In this document: positions 12,347 to 23,195 of the stretch, in pieces | Layout: the number at the start of each line of letters is the position of its first letter | How positions within the stretch are numbered: the stretch's first letter is position 1 | Assembly (NCBI RefSeq): GCF_001715535.1 | Contig: NZ_CP017015.1 | Location: forward strand, 372,001 to 436,000 | Source: Spiroplasma helicoides | GTDB taxonomy: Bacteria > Bacillota_I > Bacilli_A > Mycoplasmatales > Mycoplasmataceae | Length of the DNA stretch: 64,000 bases | Direction: 5' to 3' | Position numbers and translations under genes: made by a program | Notes under the pieces: model-generated | Told to the model about the DNA's origin: nothing | Seen by the model: only the letters and a program-made list of their open reading frames with translations | Databases searched by the model: none

Positions 12347-12872
12347 AGTTATCATCATCATGATCTCTGCTTCTTAATATTTCAGAACGTTTTTTGATGT
12401 AATCTTTTTCAACTTTACCTAAATCATGATACATATCACGACTAGCTTTTACTCTTAGTTTTTTTAATTCCTCATCACAATAAACTCATGTCAATCAAAC
12501 AATATGAAAATGTCTTAAATATTTTATTTCTTTATCATCATACATTTCATAACTCAGTGCTTGAGCTTCTTTTTGGGCATAATCAACTCATTTTTGAGGA
12601 TCAACATTTTTTCCATATGCTTCTCTAGCTAACTCTTGAAATCGCAGTGCTTTTTTCACTATTATATCTTCTAGTGATTGAAGAGTATTAGCTATTTCAG
12701 TCACAATCGCTTGATCAAAATCATCAAATGAGTTAAATTGATGTTTTGAAATGTAAAACATTTTTGTACTTAGATTACTTACAGGATTTCCTCCACCATT
12801 TAGGTGTTCTCTCTCGGTTATTATTTTAAATTCTGCCTCAATTTCTTTATAAAAATCTGATTTAATACGCAT
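12345..12872 (-). CDS. Hypothetical soluble protein
   Basis: A 175-aa minus-strand protein starting at ATG 12870-12872, preceded on its strand by AAAAGAGGTG. It is largely helical and charged, with segments such as YISKHQFNSFDDFDQAIVTEIANT, and ends in a DHDDDN tail. No signal peptide, membrane segment or known motif is seen. It is monocistronic, divergent from truB. I do not recognise the family; it may be specific to this group of mollicutes. Confidence 0.75.
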
Positions 12873-13053
12873 TTAAACACCTCTTTTTTAGCAAAAAAAT
12901 TATTTAGATAATAATTAACTTAATTATAGCATAAAATGGGGTCTTTTTGCAAATAAGTCAATGGATATAAATATTGAAAAAAATTTGCTTATTTATATAT
13001 ATAATTCTTATATATATATTAAAATAATATTTGTTAAAAAGGAGTTTTTAATA

Positions 13054-13962
13054 ATGAAAAAATCAGGTATTTTTCTAGTAAATAAACCCCAAGATATAAC
13101 TTCAAATGATTTAATTCAAAAAATTAAGACTAAATTTAATATAAAAAAAATAGGTCATGCAGGAACATTGGATCCATTAGCAACTGGTCTAATGGTTGTT
13201 TTAGTTAATCAAGCAACAAAAGTCTCAAACTACTTGTTAAATGCTGATAAAACTTATAAAGTTGAAATGCAATTATTTGTTAGAACCGATAGTGGTGACA
13301 TATCTGGTAATGAAATTGAAATTGAAGAATTTCGCAAAATTTCAAAAAAAGAAGTTTTAGAAGTTGCAAAAAAATATAATGGTTATATGTATGATCAATA
13401 CCCACCAATTTATTCTGCAATTAAAGTTAATGGTAAAAAGTTATATGAATATGCTAGAAAAAATCAGGATGTTGAAATAACTCCAAAAACTGTCACAATC
13501 AGTAGTTGTGAAATATTAGATATTAATACAAAACAAGGAACTATCTCATTTATAATGTCATGTAGCAAAGGAACTTATGTAAGAAGTTTTGTAAACGATT
13601 TTGCAAAAGATTTAGGAACAATAGCTACTGTTTCTAAATTAGAAAGAACTAAATCAGGAGAATTTGATTTAACTCAAGCTAAAAACATAGAAGATTTAGA
13701 AGAAAAAGATTTATTATCAATGTATGATGCTTTAATGCAAAATAAACAAACTTTAATTGAGTATCACAAAATTAAAGATATTATGCAAGGAAAAACCATC
13801 ACAGTTATTGGAAGATCAGAACCGATTATTTTTTTAGTAGATGATAAAAAAAATGTTACAGCAGTTTATCGATGAGTTGCAAAGGAATTATATGCTTGTC
13901 AAAGAGGTCTTTGGGATGAAGATTGAGCTGAAGGTTTGAGTGAAGCAGAAAGAGAATTATAA
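13054..13962 (+). CDS. truB: tRNA pseudouridine(55) synthase
   Basis: A 302-aa TruB, which isomerises U55 in the T-loop of tRNAs. Visible landmarks are the N-terminal GIFLVNKPQDITSND, the catalytic loop GHAGTLDPLATGLMVV with the nucleophilic Asp in TLDP, the tyrosine segment DQYPPIYSAIKVNGKKLYEYAR, and GTYVRSF. ATG 13054 is preceded by AAAAAGGAG. An upstream ATG at 12961 in the same frame lies in AT-rich leader without a ribosome site and is rejected. The C-terminus is about 30-40 residues beyond the core, within family range. A ribF-like gene follows after one small gene, close to the common truB-ribF pairing. Confidence 0.95.
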
Positions 13963-14036
13963 ATATATATATACTAAAAGTGTATAATTTTGCTAAAATA
14001 TATGAGTATTGTATATATAAATAAAAGGAGATAAAT

Positions 14037-14366
14037 ATGAATAACGGTGGAAAAATAAACAGCAACATGCAAGTTGCCTATGTATTTATGATTATTAGTT
14101 GTATTATTGGAGCCTTTTTCTTGCTAATACCATTAGCTTGATTAATACCAATGACTTTATCAACAAAAAAATTGATTACAGATTATAGAAAAGCAACAGG
14201 TTTAGGGGTTTGTCAATTACTATTTACATCAATTTTTGGAATTGTTGCAGGAATCTTGGTGTTAACAAATAATGAAAAAGATTATCATGCACCAACAAGT
14301 CCAAACCAACAAAATAATCAAAATACTCCAAACAACCAAAACAACCCTCAAGGTTTTATTGATTAA
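14037..14366 (+). CDS. Small membrane protein with Asn/Gln-rich tail
   Basis: A 109-aa protein with two membrane segments (about residues 12-37 and 57-77) and a low-complexity C-terminal tail built from PNQQN, TPNNQ and NNPQG units. AAAAGGAG lies about 6 bp before ATG 14037. No enzymatic motif. Function unknown; the tail may be extracellular or unstructured. Confidence 0.8.
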
Positions 14367-14376
14367 TAAGAGTTTG

Positions 14377-14402
14377 AAAATGCTTAAAATTAAGCATTTT
14401 TT
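14377..14402 (+). terminator. Intrinsic terminator
   Basis: AAAATGCTTA, a 4-nt loop, then TAAGCATTTTTT, 11 bp after the small membrane protein gene. Confidence 0.75.
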
Positions 14403-14493
14403 CTTTATCTTGTAAAAGTGCTTTTCAATCCCTAATAATATGTATAATAAATTATGTGAAACTTGGCTTAATTTTGAAAGGGAAGTATAAACT

Positions 14494-15246
14494 ATGCTTA
14501 AAAAAAATATCTTTATAGATAAAAATGAAGCTTTTAGTATAAATAATAAAAATGTAGTATGTATTGGTTTTTTTGATGGGGTTCATAAATTGCACCAAAA
14601 AGTTATTGAAAAAACAAAACAAATAGCTGAGCTATCAAAATTAAGTTGATCAATAATAACTTTTTCAGAAAAAATAAATAATTTTTTAGAAAATAAACCT
14701 AATAATTTACAAGCAAAAAATTTAAAGTACAAGTTTTTTGAAGATGTTTATAATCCAGACTTTTTATTTGAAATTCAAGTTAACAATGATACCATTCATA
14801 TTAACAAAAATGAGTTTATAAGTTATTTAAAAACTAATTTAAATGTAGCAAAAGTGGTAGTTGGAAGTGACTTTAATTTTGGTTTCAAAGGTGAAGGTAA
14901 TGTTCAAGACTTAACAAAAGCATTTGGTCAAGAAAATGTATTTGTTTTTGAAAGAGTTCAAGAATATTCATCAACACAATTAAAAAATTTACTTATGCAA
15001 GGTAAAATAAAAGAGTTAAATGAAAAAATGGGTCACAATTATGAGTTACAAGTTGTAAAAATTGATAAAAATGAATATAAAATAATTGATAGTTTTGTAA
15101 GTATAATGGATGGTTGATATTTGCTAGAAATTGATAAAAAAAACTATAACGCAAAAATTCAAAATAACACTATTTATATTGAATTTGATTCAAATATAAA
15201 TAGTGGTTACTATACATTTAACTTATTAGATAAAGTAAATAATTAA
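14494..15246 (+). CDS. ribF: RibF-like FAD synthetase, riboflavin-kinase domain not recognisable
   Basis: A 250-aa protein matching the N-terminal nucleotidyltransferase domain of RibF, which adenylylates FMN to FAD. Landmarks are CIGFFDGVHKLHQ (about residues 23-35), VVVGSDFNFGFKGEGN (about residues 118-133) and the YSSTQLKNLL segment. Two departures from the family are visible: the HxGH nucleotide-binding motif reads HKLH, and the Arg of the usual SST-x-(I/L)R reads Lys. The C-terminal 75 residues lack the PTxN motif of the riboflavin kinase domain, and the protein is shorter than the usual 300 or so. It may keep only one activity or be divergent. ATG 14494 follows AAAGGGAAG. Confidence 0.75.
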
Positions 15247-15284
15247 TGAATAAAAAAATAGAAAATTGATTAAAAGGTAAAAAA

Positions 15285-16130
15285 ATGGAAAAAAATAAAA
15301 ATATAACAATTAACAAAAAAGAGCCTAAAAATTGCAAACTTTACAAAACATTAATTCTAATGTATGCAGCACTTTTAGCAGGAATTGGAATTGCTACCAT
15401 GGTAATTTGTATCATTAAAGGTAGATTGTATGGTAGTTATAGTTATGTTCAAAAAAATCAATATTATCAAGACAAATATGCTTCATTTTACTTGGCTGGT
15501 CTTTTAATTGGTGCATATTATTTTTTATGCTCTATAAATACTCAAACTTTAGAAAGTTTGAAAATTTGAAGAAGAACATCTTCATTGGAACAAGCAAAAA
15601 TTATTTTTTATACAAATGTTTTTGTTAACACATTATTTGTATTACCAATATTTTTAAACTTACTATGTTTAAAGTATTTAAATAGTTTACAAAAAGAAAA
15701 CTTTGAAGATCAAGAAAAATTAGATAAATACTATAATGGTGAAAAATATTATGGAAAAAGCAACTCAAGTATTTCATCAATTGTTGTATTATCTGCAACC
15801 CTAATAATAATTTTTGTTGAAGTTATCGCATTTTGTATTATTTTAGATGAAGATAACAATAAGTTTAGATTTAGCTCAAATTTTATAGCAAATACTTTAT
15901 TGGTTCCTCTTTACTTTTATTTAAACCCTCTAGTTTCAGCAAAAATTATTGCTTTTTCTAATGTATTTTTAAATGATAAAAATAAAGTTAACATTAAATG
16001 ATTGATTTGATCTCAAATACCAACTTTTGGTTTATTAGTAATTTATTTTTATTACAGAAAAAAAACAAAACATTTAGACACAAAAGCTGAAAAAATAAAA
16101 ATGCTTGATAATGAAGAAGTTGAAACTTAA
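15285..16130 (+). CDS. Multi-pass membrane protein
   Basis: A 281-aa protein with about six hydrophobic segments, including those near residues 24-44, 65-85, 110-130, 165-190, 205-225 and 245-260, and a short Lys-rich tail. ATG 15285 is preferred because AAAAGG lies 8-9 bp upstream. An alternative in-frame ATG at 15246 overlaps the ribF stop (TAATG) and would add 13 residues by translational coupling. Family not recognised; no transporter signature seen. Confidence 0.75.
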
Positions 16131-16170
16131 TATGTTCATTAAATAAAAATTTAGAAATAACCAAACTCTA

Positions 16171-16199
16171 TTGACACATATCAATGATATATATATACT
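16171..16199 (+). promoter_or_regulatory. Sigma-70-type promoter of rpsO
   Basis: TTGACA (16171-16176), a 17-bp spacer, then TATACT (16194-16199). The transcript would have a leader of about 100 nt before rpsO, long enough for the S15 autoregulatory structure known in other bacteria, though I did not identify one. Confidence 0.75.
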
Positions 16200-16309
16200 C
16201 TATATGTATTGATGTTTTTACGTTGCTTAGATCTTAACCCTTTAAGTTTTATGCTTTGTTAAAACACTTTCAATCAAAAAAAGAAGACTTATATAAAGGG
16301 AGAAAACAA

Positions 16310-16576
16310 ATGGTTTTAAAATCAACAAAAACTGAAATTATTAAACAATTTGGTGATAATCCAAATGACACTGGTAAAGCAGAAGTTCAAATTGCTTTAT
16401 TAACAAGTGATATTAAAAACTTAACATCACATTTAGACAAACATAAAAAAGATATTACATCAAGAAGAAGCTTACTTAAAAAAGTTGCTCAAAGAAGACA
16501 CTTATTAAACTTCTTACTTAAAAAAGATGTTAATCGTTATAAATCAGTTATTGAAAAACTAGGAATTAGAAAATAA
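16310..16576 (+). CDS. rpsO: 30S ribosomal protein S15
   Basis: An 88-aa protein of the exact family length. S15 binds 16S rRNA helices 20-22 early in 30S assembly. The sequence shows the conserved [27 protein letters not shown] and [22 protein letters not shown] 16310 follows AAAGGGAG. An upstream in-frame ATG at 16256 lies in the leader without a ribosome site. It is flanked by its own promoter and terminator, so it is monocistronic. Confidence 0.97.
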   Translation: MVLKSTKTEIIKQFGDNPNDTGKAEVQIALLTSDIKNLTSHLDKHKKDITSRRSLLKKVAQRRHLLNFLLKKDVNRYKSVIEKLGIRK

Positions 16577-16585
16577 ATCTCAATT

Positions 16586-16622
16586 AAAAAATGTCACAAA
16601 TTTAAAAGTTTGTGACATTTTT
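16586..16622 (+). terminator. Intrinsic terminator of rpsO
   Basis: AAAAATGTCACAAA and its complement TTTGTGACATTTTT around an 8-nt loop, ten bases after the rpsO stop. Confidence 0.85.
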
Positions 16623-16778
16623 ATTAAAAAATAAAATAAACTTTTAAAAATAATAGAATTAAATTTATAAAAATGTAAAATAGAAGAGATTTGAAAAGTA
16701 AACTAAAATTTTAATTATTTAATTATCGATTATTTATTTTAATAGTATTAATAAAATTATAGATTTAAAAGAGGTATT

Positions 16779-18083
16779 ATGAAAAAGTTAAAAGTTTTTG
16801 AGACATTTGCGGGAATTGGGGCACAACATAAAGCATTGTCTATAATAAAAAAAAATAATAAGGGTAGTTTTGATTTTGAAGTTTCGGGAACAAGTGAATG
16901 AGACGTCTGAGCTAACATAAGCTATGACAAGATTCATAATGAGAATAAAAAACTAGCAAATCTAAACAATGATTTAGAAGATACATTAGATTTTTTAGGT
17001 AAGTTTACTCATTCGATGGACTCTAAAAAACCCATATCATTTAATAGTTTCAAAAATAAGGAATTTAAGCTATTACAAAACTTAGAGTTATCAATGAAAA
17101 ATTCAAACAACCAAGGTAGTATAGTTGAAATAAAAGCAAAAGACTTATTAAAAAACATTGGTGATTTTGATATACTAACTTATTCATTTCCGTGTCAAGA
17201 TCTATCGGTTGCAGGCAGTTTTCACGGATTTAATCAAGGCATGAAGAAAGGTAGCGGAACAAGAAGTGGTTTGCTTTGAGAAATTGAAAGAATATTAAAA
17301 GGATTACACAAATTAAATAAATTACCAAAATTTTTGCTTCTAGAAAATGTCAAAAATATGATATCCGAAAGGCATAAAGAAGATTATATTGATTGATTAA
17401 ATTTTTTACATTCAATAGGATATAACACACAAACTTATTTATTAAACTCATTAAATTATGGGATTCCACAATCTAGAGAAAGAGTTTATGCCTTGAGTGT
17501 TTTGAATGCTAAGGATTTTAGAGATACATTTATAGATACTAAATCAATAATAGAAAAATGTAATATTCCAAAAGATGTATCTACTAAATATGGTATTAAT
17601 AAGACGATTAAAGACGTTTTAAAAGTTAATTATGATGATAAACTAGAAAGAATGGAAGCCATAGAAGCTAGACCAAACAAAACCCCTAGTAGAAAACGTA
17701 TGTATAACGGAAATCCTGTTTTGTTTACAAAAAGAAAATCTGAAGTCCTTAAATATAAGAACAGAAAATATGAGGAGTATGAAAACGGATTTTATTTATC
17801 TAACTCTAGAACCGTAACAACTAAACAAGATAGACACCCTAATGCTGGAGTCATTGACTTAAAAGGCACATCATTGGAAAGTGAAAAGTTAAGCGGTAAA
17901 GCAAATTATAGATTTCTTACTCCAAGAGAAACCTTTTTATTAATGGGTTTTGATGATGATGATTTTGATAAAACTTTAAAAAATGATATTATAAAAAAAG
18001 AAATTCTATATAGACAAGCTGGAAATTCTATTGTTGTTAATGTTTTAGTTGCTATTTTTGATATGTTGAAGGATGTGAAATAA
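16779..18083 (+). CDS. C5-cytosine DNA methyltransferase, M.SssI-like
   Basis: A 434-aa DNA (cytosine-5) methyltransferase. Motifs in order: I, FETFAGIGAQHKAL (about residues 6-19); IV, YSFPCQDLS with catalytic Cys139; VI, LLLENVKNM; VIII, GIPQSRERVY; IX/X, RFLTPRETFLLMGF and RQAGNSIVVN. The stretch KGSGTRSGLLWEIER after motif IV matches my memory of Spiroplasma M.SssI, which methylates CG. The target-recognition region (about residues 240-370) differs, so specificity cannot be read from sequence. It shares TAATG with the nuclease gene downstream, giving tight coupling as in type II restriction-modification systems. AAAGAGG precedes the start. Confidence 0.92.
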
Positions 18084-19246
18084 TGAATAATGAAAAAGTT
18101 ATTAAAAATTTTGAAAATTGATTAATAAAAAATGATTTATGTTGTCCAGGAGATTATAAATGATGAAATGTAGACACAAGTTTTATTTATATACTAAGTA
18201 TGTTTAAAACTATGGATGATAATAATTTTAGTATAGATAAAAATTGAAATAAGGTAGATTTTGAAAAAATTGAAAAGATTAAATTGACAAAAATTAAAAA
18301 TCCGAAAGCTTTAAATACTATCGGACAATATATAAGTATAGGTATAATATTAAACGCTATAGAAATTAATGAGGATTTTAATTTTACTAGCAAACTTAGT
18401 TTGTTGAAAGAATGGTATAACTCAAAAATACAACTAAAATTCAAGGAAGATTTTATTAAAAATGAGAGTGTAATATCATTTTTAATTGTTTATAAAAATA
18501 AATTATTAGAAAATTTTAAAATCATTTGTAATAAATTCAAAAAAACATTTTTATTTCAGGATTTGTACAAAATTTTATTTAATTTATATATTTTTTATCT
18601 TCAATATGAAGATATTTTGTCTGATGAAAAAAATAACTTAGAAAGTTTTTTAGAGTTGCATAAACAAAGAGAAAGCTCTAGTGTAATAAGTTGGCACCAA
18701 TATTATAAAATAAACTTTAAAATATTAGGTTTTGTAAAGTTGTTATTTGAGGATTCAAATCTGAGAATAGATTATGCAAACATAAATAATAAGATAAAAG
18801 AGTACGACAATGAAACAATTGGTATAGTCGGCGAATCTATATTTGAGCACTTTGCTAAGCACAAAAACCTTTTTGAATCAAATATTAAAGGGCAAGATAT
18901 ATCAAATGTGCCATTTAAAAATATTTTTTGAGAAAGTAATCAAAATAAATTTAGCCCATTTGATTTTAAAATAGATAACTATTTTTTTGAAGTTAAATCT
19001 ACAATAAGGAATGAAAATAAAAATGGGTTTATAATTTCCGAAAATGAATATAGACATATGGAAGAAAACAAAGACAACTCTTATTTGTGCTTTATAAAAA
19101 ATATAGATATGAAAATTGCAGAAATAGAATCTTTTGAAGAAATAAATGAATATATAAAAAAATTAGAATTGATTTTTTACACATACGATGATATAAGAGA
19201 TGGTTTCACATTAACTAGTAGAGGATATTATGCAATTCAAAATTAA
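18083..19246 (+). CDS. Restriction endonuclease, PD-(D/E)XK type (DUF3883-like C-terminus)
   Basis: A 387-aa protein starting inside the methyltransferase stop (TAATG). The first 250 residues are helical with no recognised domain. The C-terminal quarter has GIVGESIFEHF, SPFDFKIDNYFFEVKST (Asp294, Glu303, Lys305) and ISENEYRHMEENKDNSYLCFI. This order (Asp, then E-x-K, then a strand and an Asn-Glu-containing helix) is what I know from the DUF3883 branch of PD-(D/E)XK nucleases. With the coupled methyltransferase this makes a type II restriction-modification pair with the cognate methylase first. The nuclease call rests on motif and context; the recognition site is unknown. Confidence 0.78.
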
Positions 19247-20575
19247 ATAATAACAGGGGATTATTTATTTTGATACTTAGTATAAATAAATAGTTTATTT
19301 TATTGTTATGAGTTAAATGTAAATTATAAAAAACTACTCACAAAATAAATAAGTGTTATAATAATAAAGTAGACTTATATTAATAAAAATTAATAAATCA
19401 AATAAAGATTAAAATAGTGTTTTTTAATTTTTATTATTTTTTTATTAACAAATAATATGAAAGGGTATTTTTATGATAAGTAATAACTTTGATTTCTTAA
19501 AAAATGAAACTAAAATTAAATTTGATTGGACATATGAAAAGCTTTCCATAATGGAAGATAGTATTGTTAAAGATGATCAATATACAATACCTGTTGAAGC
19601 AACAAAACTATTAGAAAAATTATTTAAACAAATAATAAATGATATTGATTCTAAAAGACCACTTTATAAGTTAAAAAATGATTTTCAAATCTTTTTTAAA
19701 GAAGAATATGATGTGCAAGTGCCAACCTCTATTTGAGCATCTATAAATTTTATTAGTAAAGATAGAAATAGTAATGTTCATGATAATATTGACCCAGACT
19801 ACGGAAAGTCTTCTCAAACATTTACAAACAAATTAAATTATTTAATGTGTATTAGAAAAATTTTGCATTTTTGTATAAATGTTTTAAAAGGTGAAGATAT
19901 TGAAATTGAGGATTTTAAGGACGATATTTATTATAGAAAAGCTAATAAACATAAATATTTAGAGGATGCAAAAGCTTATAAGTATGAAAACAATCAAATC
20001 CGTTTAGAAAAAATAGCGGTTGGAGATTTTATTTTGAATAACAATAACAATTTTTTAATTCCTTCTTACCAAAGAGACTATAGATGGGGTGAAGAAGAAT
20101 GTCAAGAATTATTAAATCAGCTAATTTCAAAATACAAAACACAAGAACAAGTTTATTTTGGAGCCCTTGCTTGTAGAATAATTGATAATCACTCATTAAC
20201 AGAAGACCACACCAAAAACGATATTTTAGATCAATTAAATATGACTAAGCAAATTAGATTAATAGATGGTCAACAAAGAGTAACAACATCTCTTATTTTA
20301 TTTAAGGTTTTTTATGATTTATTTAAGGAAAAAATTGTAGAAGAAGTAACTCAAGAAAATTTTAAAATGCCTTTAGAGTTATTAAATTTATTTGAGTATA
20401 AAGAAAATAATGAATATAGTGATAAAAAAATTAAAGAAAAGTATATTAATTCAACCGCTGGCAACGAAAGTGGCCAAAATGGAATATATGTAGTATTAAA
20501 AGGTTATAAAAATAAAAAAAATTTTCAAGAACAATTAAATATTTTTAAAAAAGCTGGTGTTATAGATAATTATGA

Positions 20576-20583
20576 TTTTTTTT
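20576..20583 (+). repeat. T8 homopolymer at the frameshift point
   Basis: Eight Ts inside the DUF262 region. With eight, the frame ends at TAA 20583-20585; with nine it reads on as DFFLRELNLYDIE into the downstream frame that carries the rest of DUF262. Such tracts are prone to slippage in replication and to sequencing error. Confidence 0.85.
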
Positions 20584-21555
20584 AAGAGAATTGAACCTGT
20601 ATGATATTGAAACACTATCTATGATATATAGTTATTATTCTAATAGTTTTATACTTTCTTGTATAGTTTTTGATGATGATAATACAAACGAAATGGAAAT
20701 ATTCGAAAATTTAAATTCTAAGGGTAAAGAACTAGACACTTTTGATATGATAAAAAATTACGTTTATAATATGGTAGAAGATGGAATTTTTAATAAAAAC
20801 ACAGAACTAATAACTAGAGAATTTAATAAATATTTTAACTTAGAAAATATATCTAAATTTAAAGGTAAAAAAGAAGAGCAATCTAAAAAATATGAACTAT
20901 TTTTATTTAATTATTTAACTTATAAAAACTCGTTAAGTGGTTTGTTTAAAGGCAAATTGCAAAAAAATAAAAAAAGTATTTTAAAAGTATTTAAAGAATT
21001 AAATAATAGAAGAAAAATTAATATAGATGAATATAGAGGTGTTTGTAACGAATTAGGACGATATTTTAGTATTTATAAAAATATTTACCTAACAATGGCT
21101 TATAATGAAAAAAATAGCGAATATCATCCTTTTAGAGAAGAGCTAACCAATTTAGCTCATAAGGATTTTAGTTTATTATTATTTTATATCTTTGATGTGT
21201 ATAGTGGTAACGCTTGAAATCCTTCAGAACAGTCTTTTTATTTTAGCGATGTGGAAAAATTAAAAAGTTGTTTATTTGAAGCAGAGAAATGACTAGTTTT
21301 ACTAATGCAGGTAAAAGGAACCGGGCAATCATTTAAAGAAAATACATTTGTAAGACTTATAAAATATTTGAAAAAATTTGAAAAATTTGAAAATTTTAAA
21401 AATGATTTGCCTATGATGATGAAAAATTGGTTTGCAGGAAAAATTGAACCTAATAAAGAAATTGAAAATTTATTGATAACTTCAGAATTTGAATTACCAA
21501 CAAAGAGTCAAATAGTAGAATCTATTGAAAATAGTGAATTAAAACATGACAATAT

Positions 21556-22774
21556 TAAACTGGGAAAAATAAATTCTACACTAGAAAGAGGTGTAGAATT
21601 TTTTATGTCAAAAAACCTAACTGTAGAAGAATGAATGAAAATAATTCAAATATATAAAAAACAAGGAATTCAAATTGCAGAACAAGAATATCGTATAATT
21701 AAAGCAAAACAGATTAAATTTTCACAATTTATTAAAAAAAGAATAAAACAAAAAACTTATTTAGTAGATAATTATGGTATGAAAAGTTTAAATAGAAAAA
21801 AAGGCTCTGGAAGATACAAAAAAAGAGATGATTCTGATATTCCAGGAATAATTAGTGATCTAACTGAAGAGCAAAAAAGAGAAATAATTGAAGATTGAAT
21901 AAAAAGTCAGAGAGATAAAAAGGAAAGAAATGCGATTAGCAAAATAAAATCTCTAAACATAAGTATGAAAGCAAGAATTATATCAATGCATAGAACAACA
22001 TTTTACAAAAAACCAAAAGTTAGAAGATATAAATACAATAATTTAAAAAACACAGTTGAAGAAATATTAAAGGAGTCCAAGTTTATATATGGTAGCAGAA
22101 AAATAAGTGTTTTATTAAAAGAAAAACATATGTCAATCAACGATAGAACTTTAAGGCACTATCTAAAAAGATGAGGTTTTATAATTAAAACCCGAATTAA
22201 AAAAAGACAAGCAGAATCAAAAAATATTAATACTAAATTTAAGGATTTAGTGAAGCGCAATTATAATCCTACTATAGACAATATAATTGCTACTGATGTT
22301 TCTTACATTCCGGGTTTGGTAGAAGGAAATAATTACTATTTATCTGCAGCTATTAGTCATAAAACTAAAAAAATTGAATCATGATGTTTATCAAAAAACA
22401 ACAACTCGCAATTAGTTATAGATACTTTAAATAAAATTAATAAATCAAATTTTATATTACATTCAGATCATGGCTCTCAATACTCTAGTAATGAAGTTAT
22501 AGAATTGGTAAAACAAATGAATTGTCAAACTTCAATGAGCAGAGTTGGCAATTCCTTAGATAATAGAGAAATAGAGTATTTTTTTAGTTGTTTAAAAGGT
22601 GAGTATCTAAATCACATTAATACAAACAAAATGAATATTGATGAAATTTATAATCATATAGATTGATATATAGATTGATATAATAATAAAAGAATACAAA
22701 AAATTTTGAATTGAAAAACGCCAGCTACTGCCGGCGCTATTATTTAAAACTGTAGAATTTGTTTTTCCCAGTTT
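21556..22774 (+). mobile_element. IS3-family insertion sequence, copy B
   Basis: A 1219-bp element, same orientation and near identical to copy A. Its ends are TAAACTGGGAAAAATAAATT and the complementary right end. It is flanked by an exact 5-bp direct repeat AATAT (21551-21555 and 22775-22779), the target duplication. It lies within the DUF262/DUF1524 gene between the two catalytic domains. Element plus duplication is 1224 bp, a multiple of three. Confidence 0.95.
21605..22747 (+). CDS. IS3-family DDE transposase (fused OrfAB), copy B
   Basis: A 380-aa frame with the same catalytic residues as copy A (D231, D288, E324; DD(35)E). It differs by Gly in place of Trp near residue 69. The upstream DUF262 frame runs without a stop (TGA = Trp) through the left IS end into this frame, so a fused DUF262-transposase polypeptide is possible as well as initiation at ATG 21605. 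Translation ends at TAA 22745-22747 before the separated HNH part. Confidence 0.92.
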
Positions 22775-23195
22775 AATATAATTAAAGTTTTTTTAAGAAG
22801 AATTGAAAAATATTACTTTAATTTAAATTCAAAAGGTGAGCAATGAGTTGTCTATAGAAAACCTTCTATTGAACATATTATGCCAAGAGAATTAACAAGT
22901 GATTGAAAGCTGATGATTAATAGTGGTAAAAAGTATGACGAAGCAGCAGAGGATTTGTATAAAAATAATCTTAATAAATTAGGAAATTTGCTTTTGATAG
23001 ACAACAATGCAAATGCAGGTTTAAAAAACTTTCCGTTTGAAAGAAAAAAGCAGGAATATTTAAAACTAAACTTAATATTAGCAACTATACCATTTAACAC
23101 AAATTCAGAAACAATTTTAACCACTAAAAGTTTCACTTTTGATACTATTAAAAATAGAACGATCAAATTATCTAATATTTTAATTGAGGAAATAT

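Noticed and set aside
20570-20600. Programmed ribosomal frameshift at the T8 tract
   Set aside because: A -1 shift on T runs is conceivable, but no downstream stimulatory structure was seen, and the IS insertion already disables the gene; simple loss of one T is the simpler reading.
1636-22774. Composite transposon bounded by the two IS copies
   Set aside because: The interval contains truB and rpsO, and copy A lacks a clean matching duplication; there is no sign that the 20-kb block moved as a unit.
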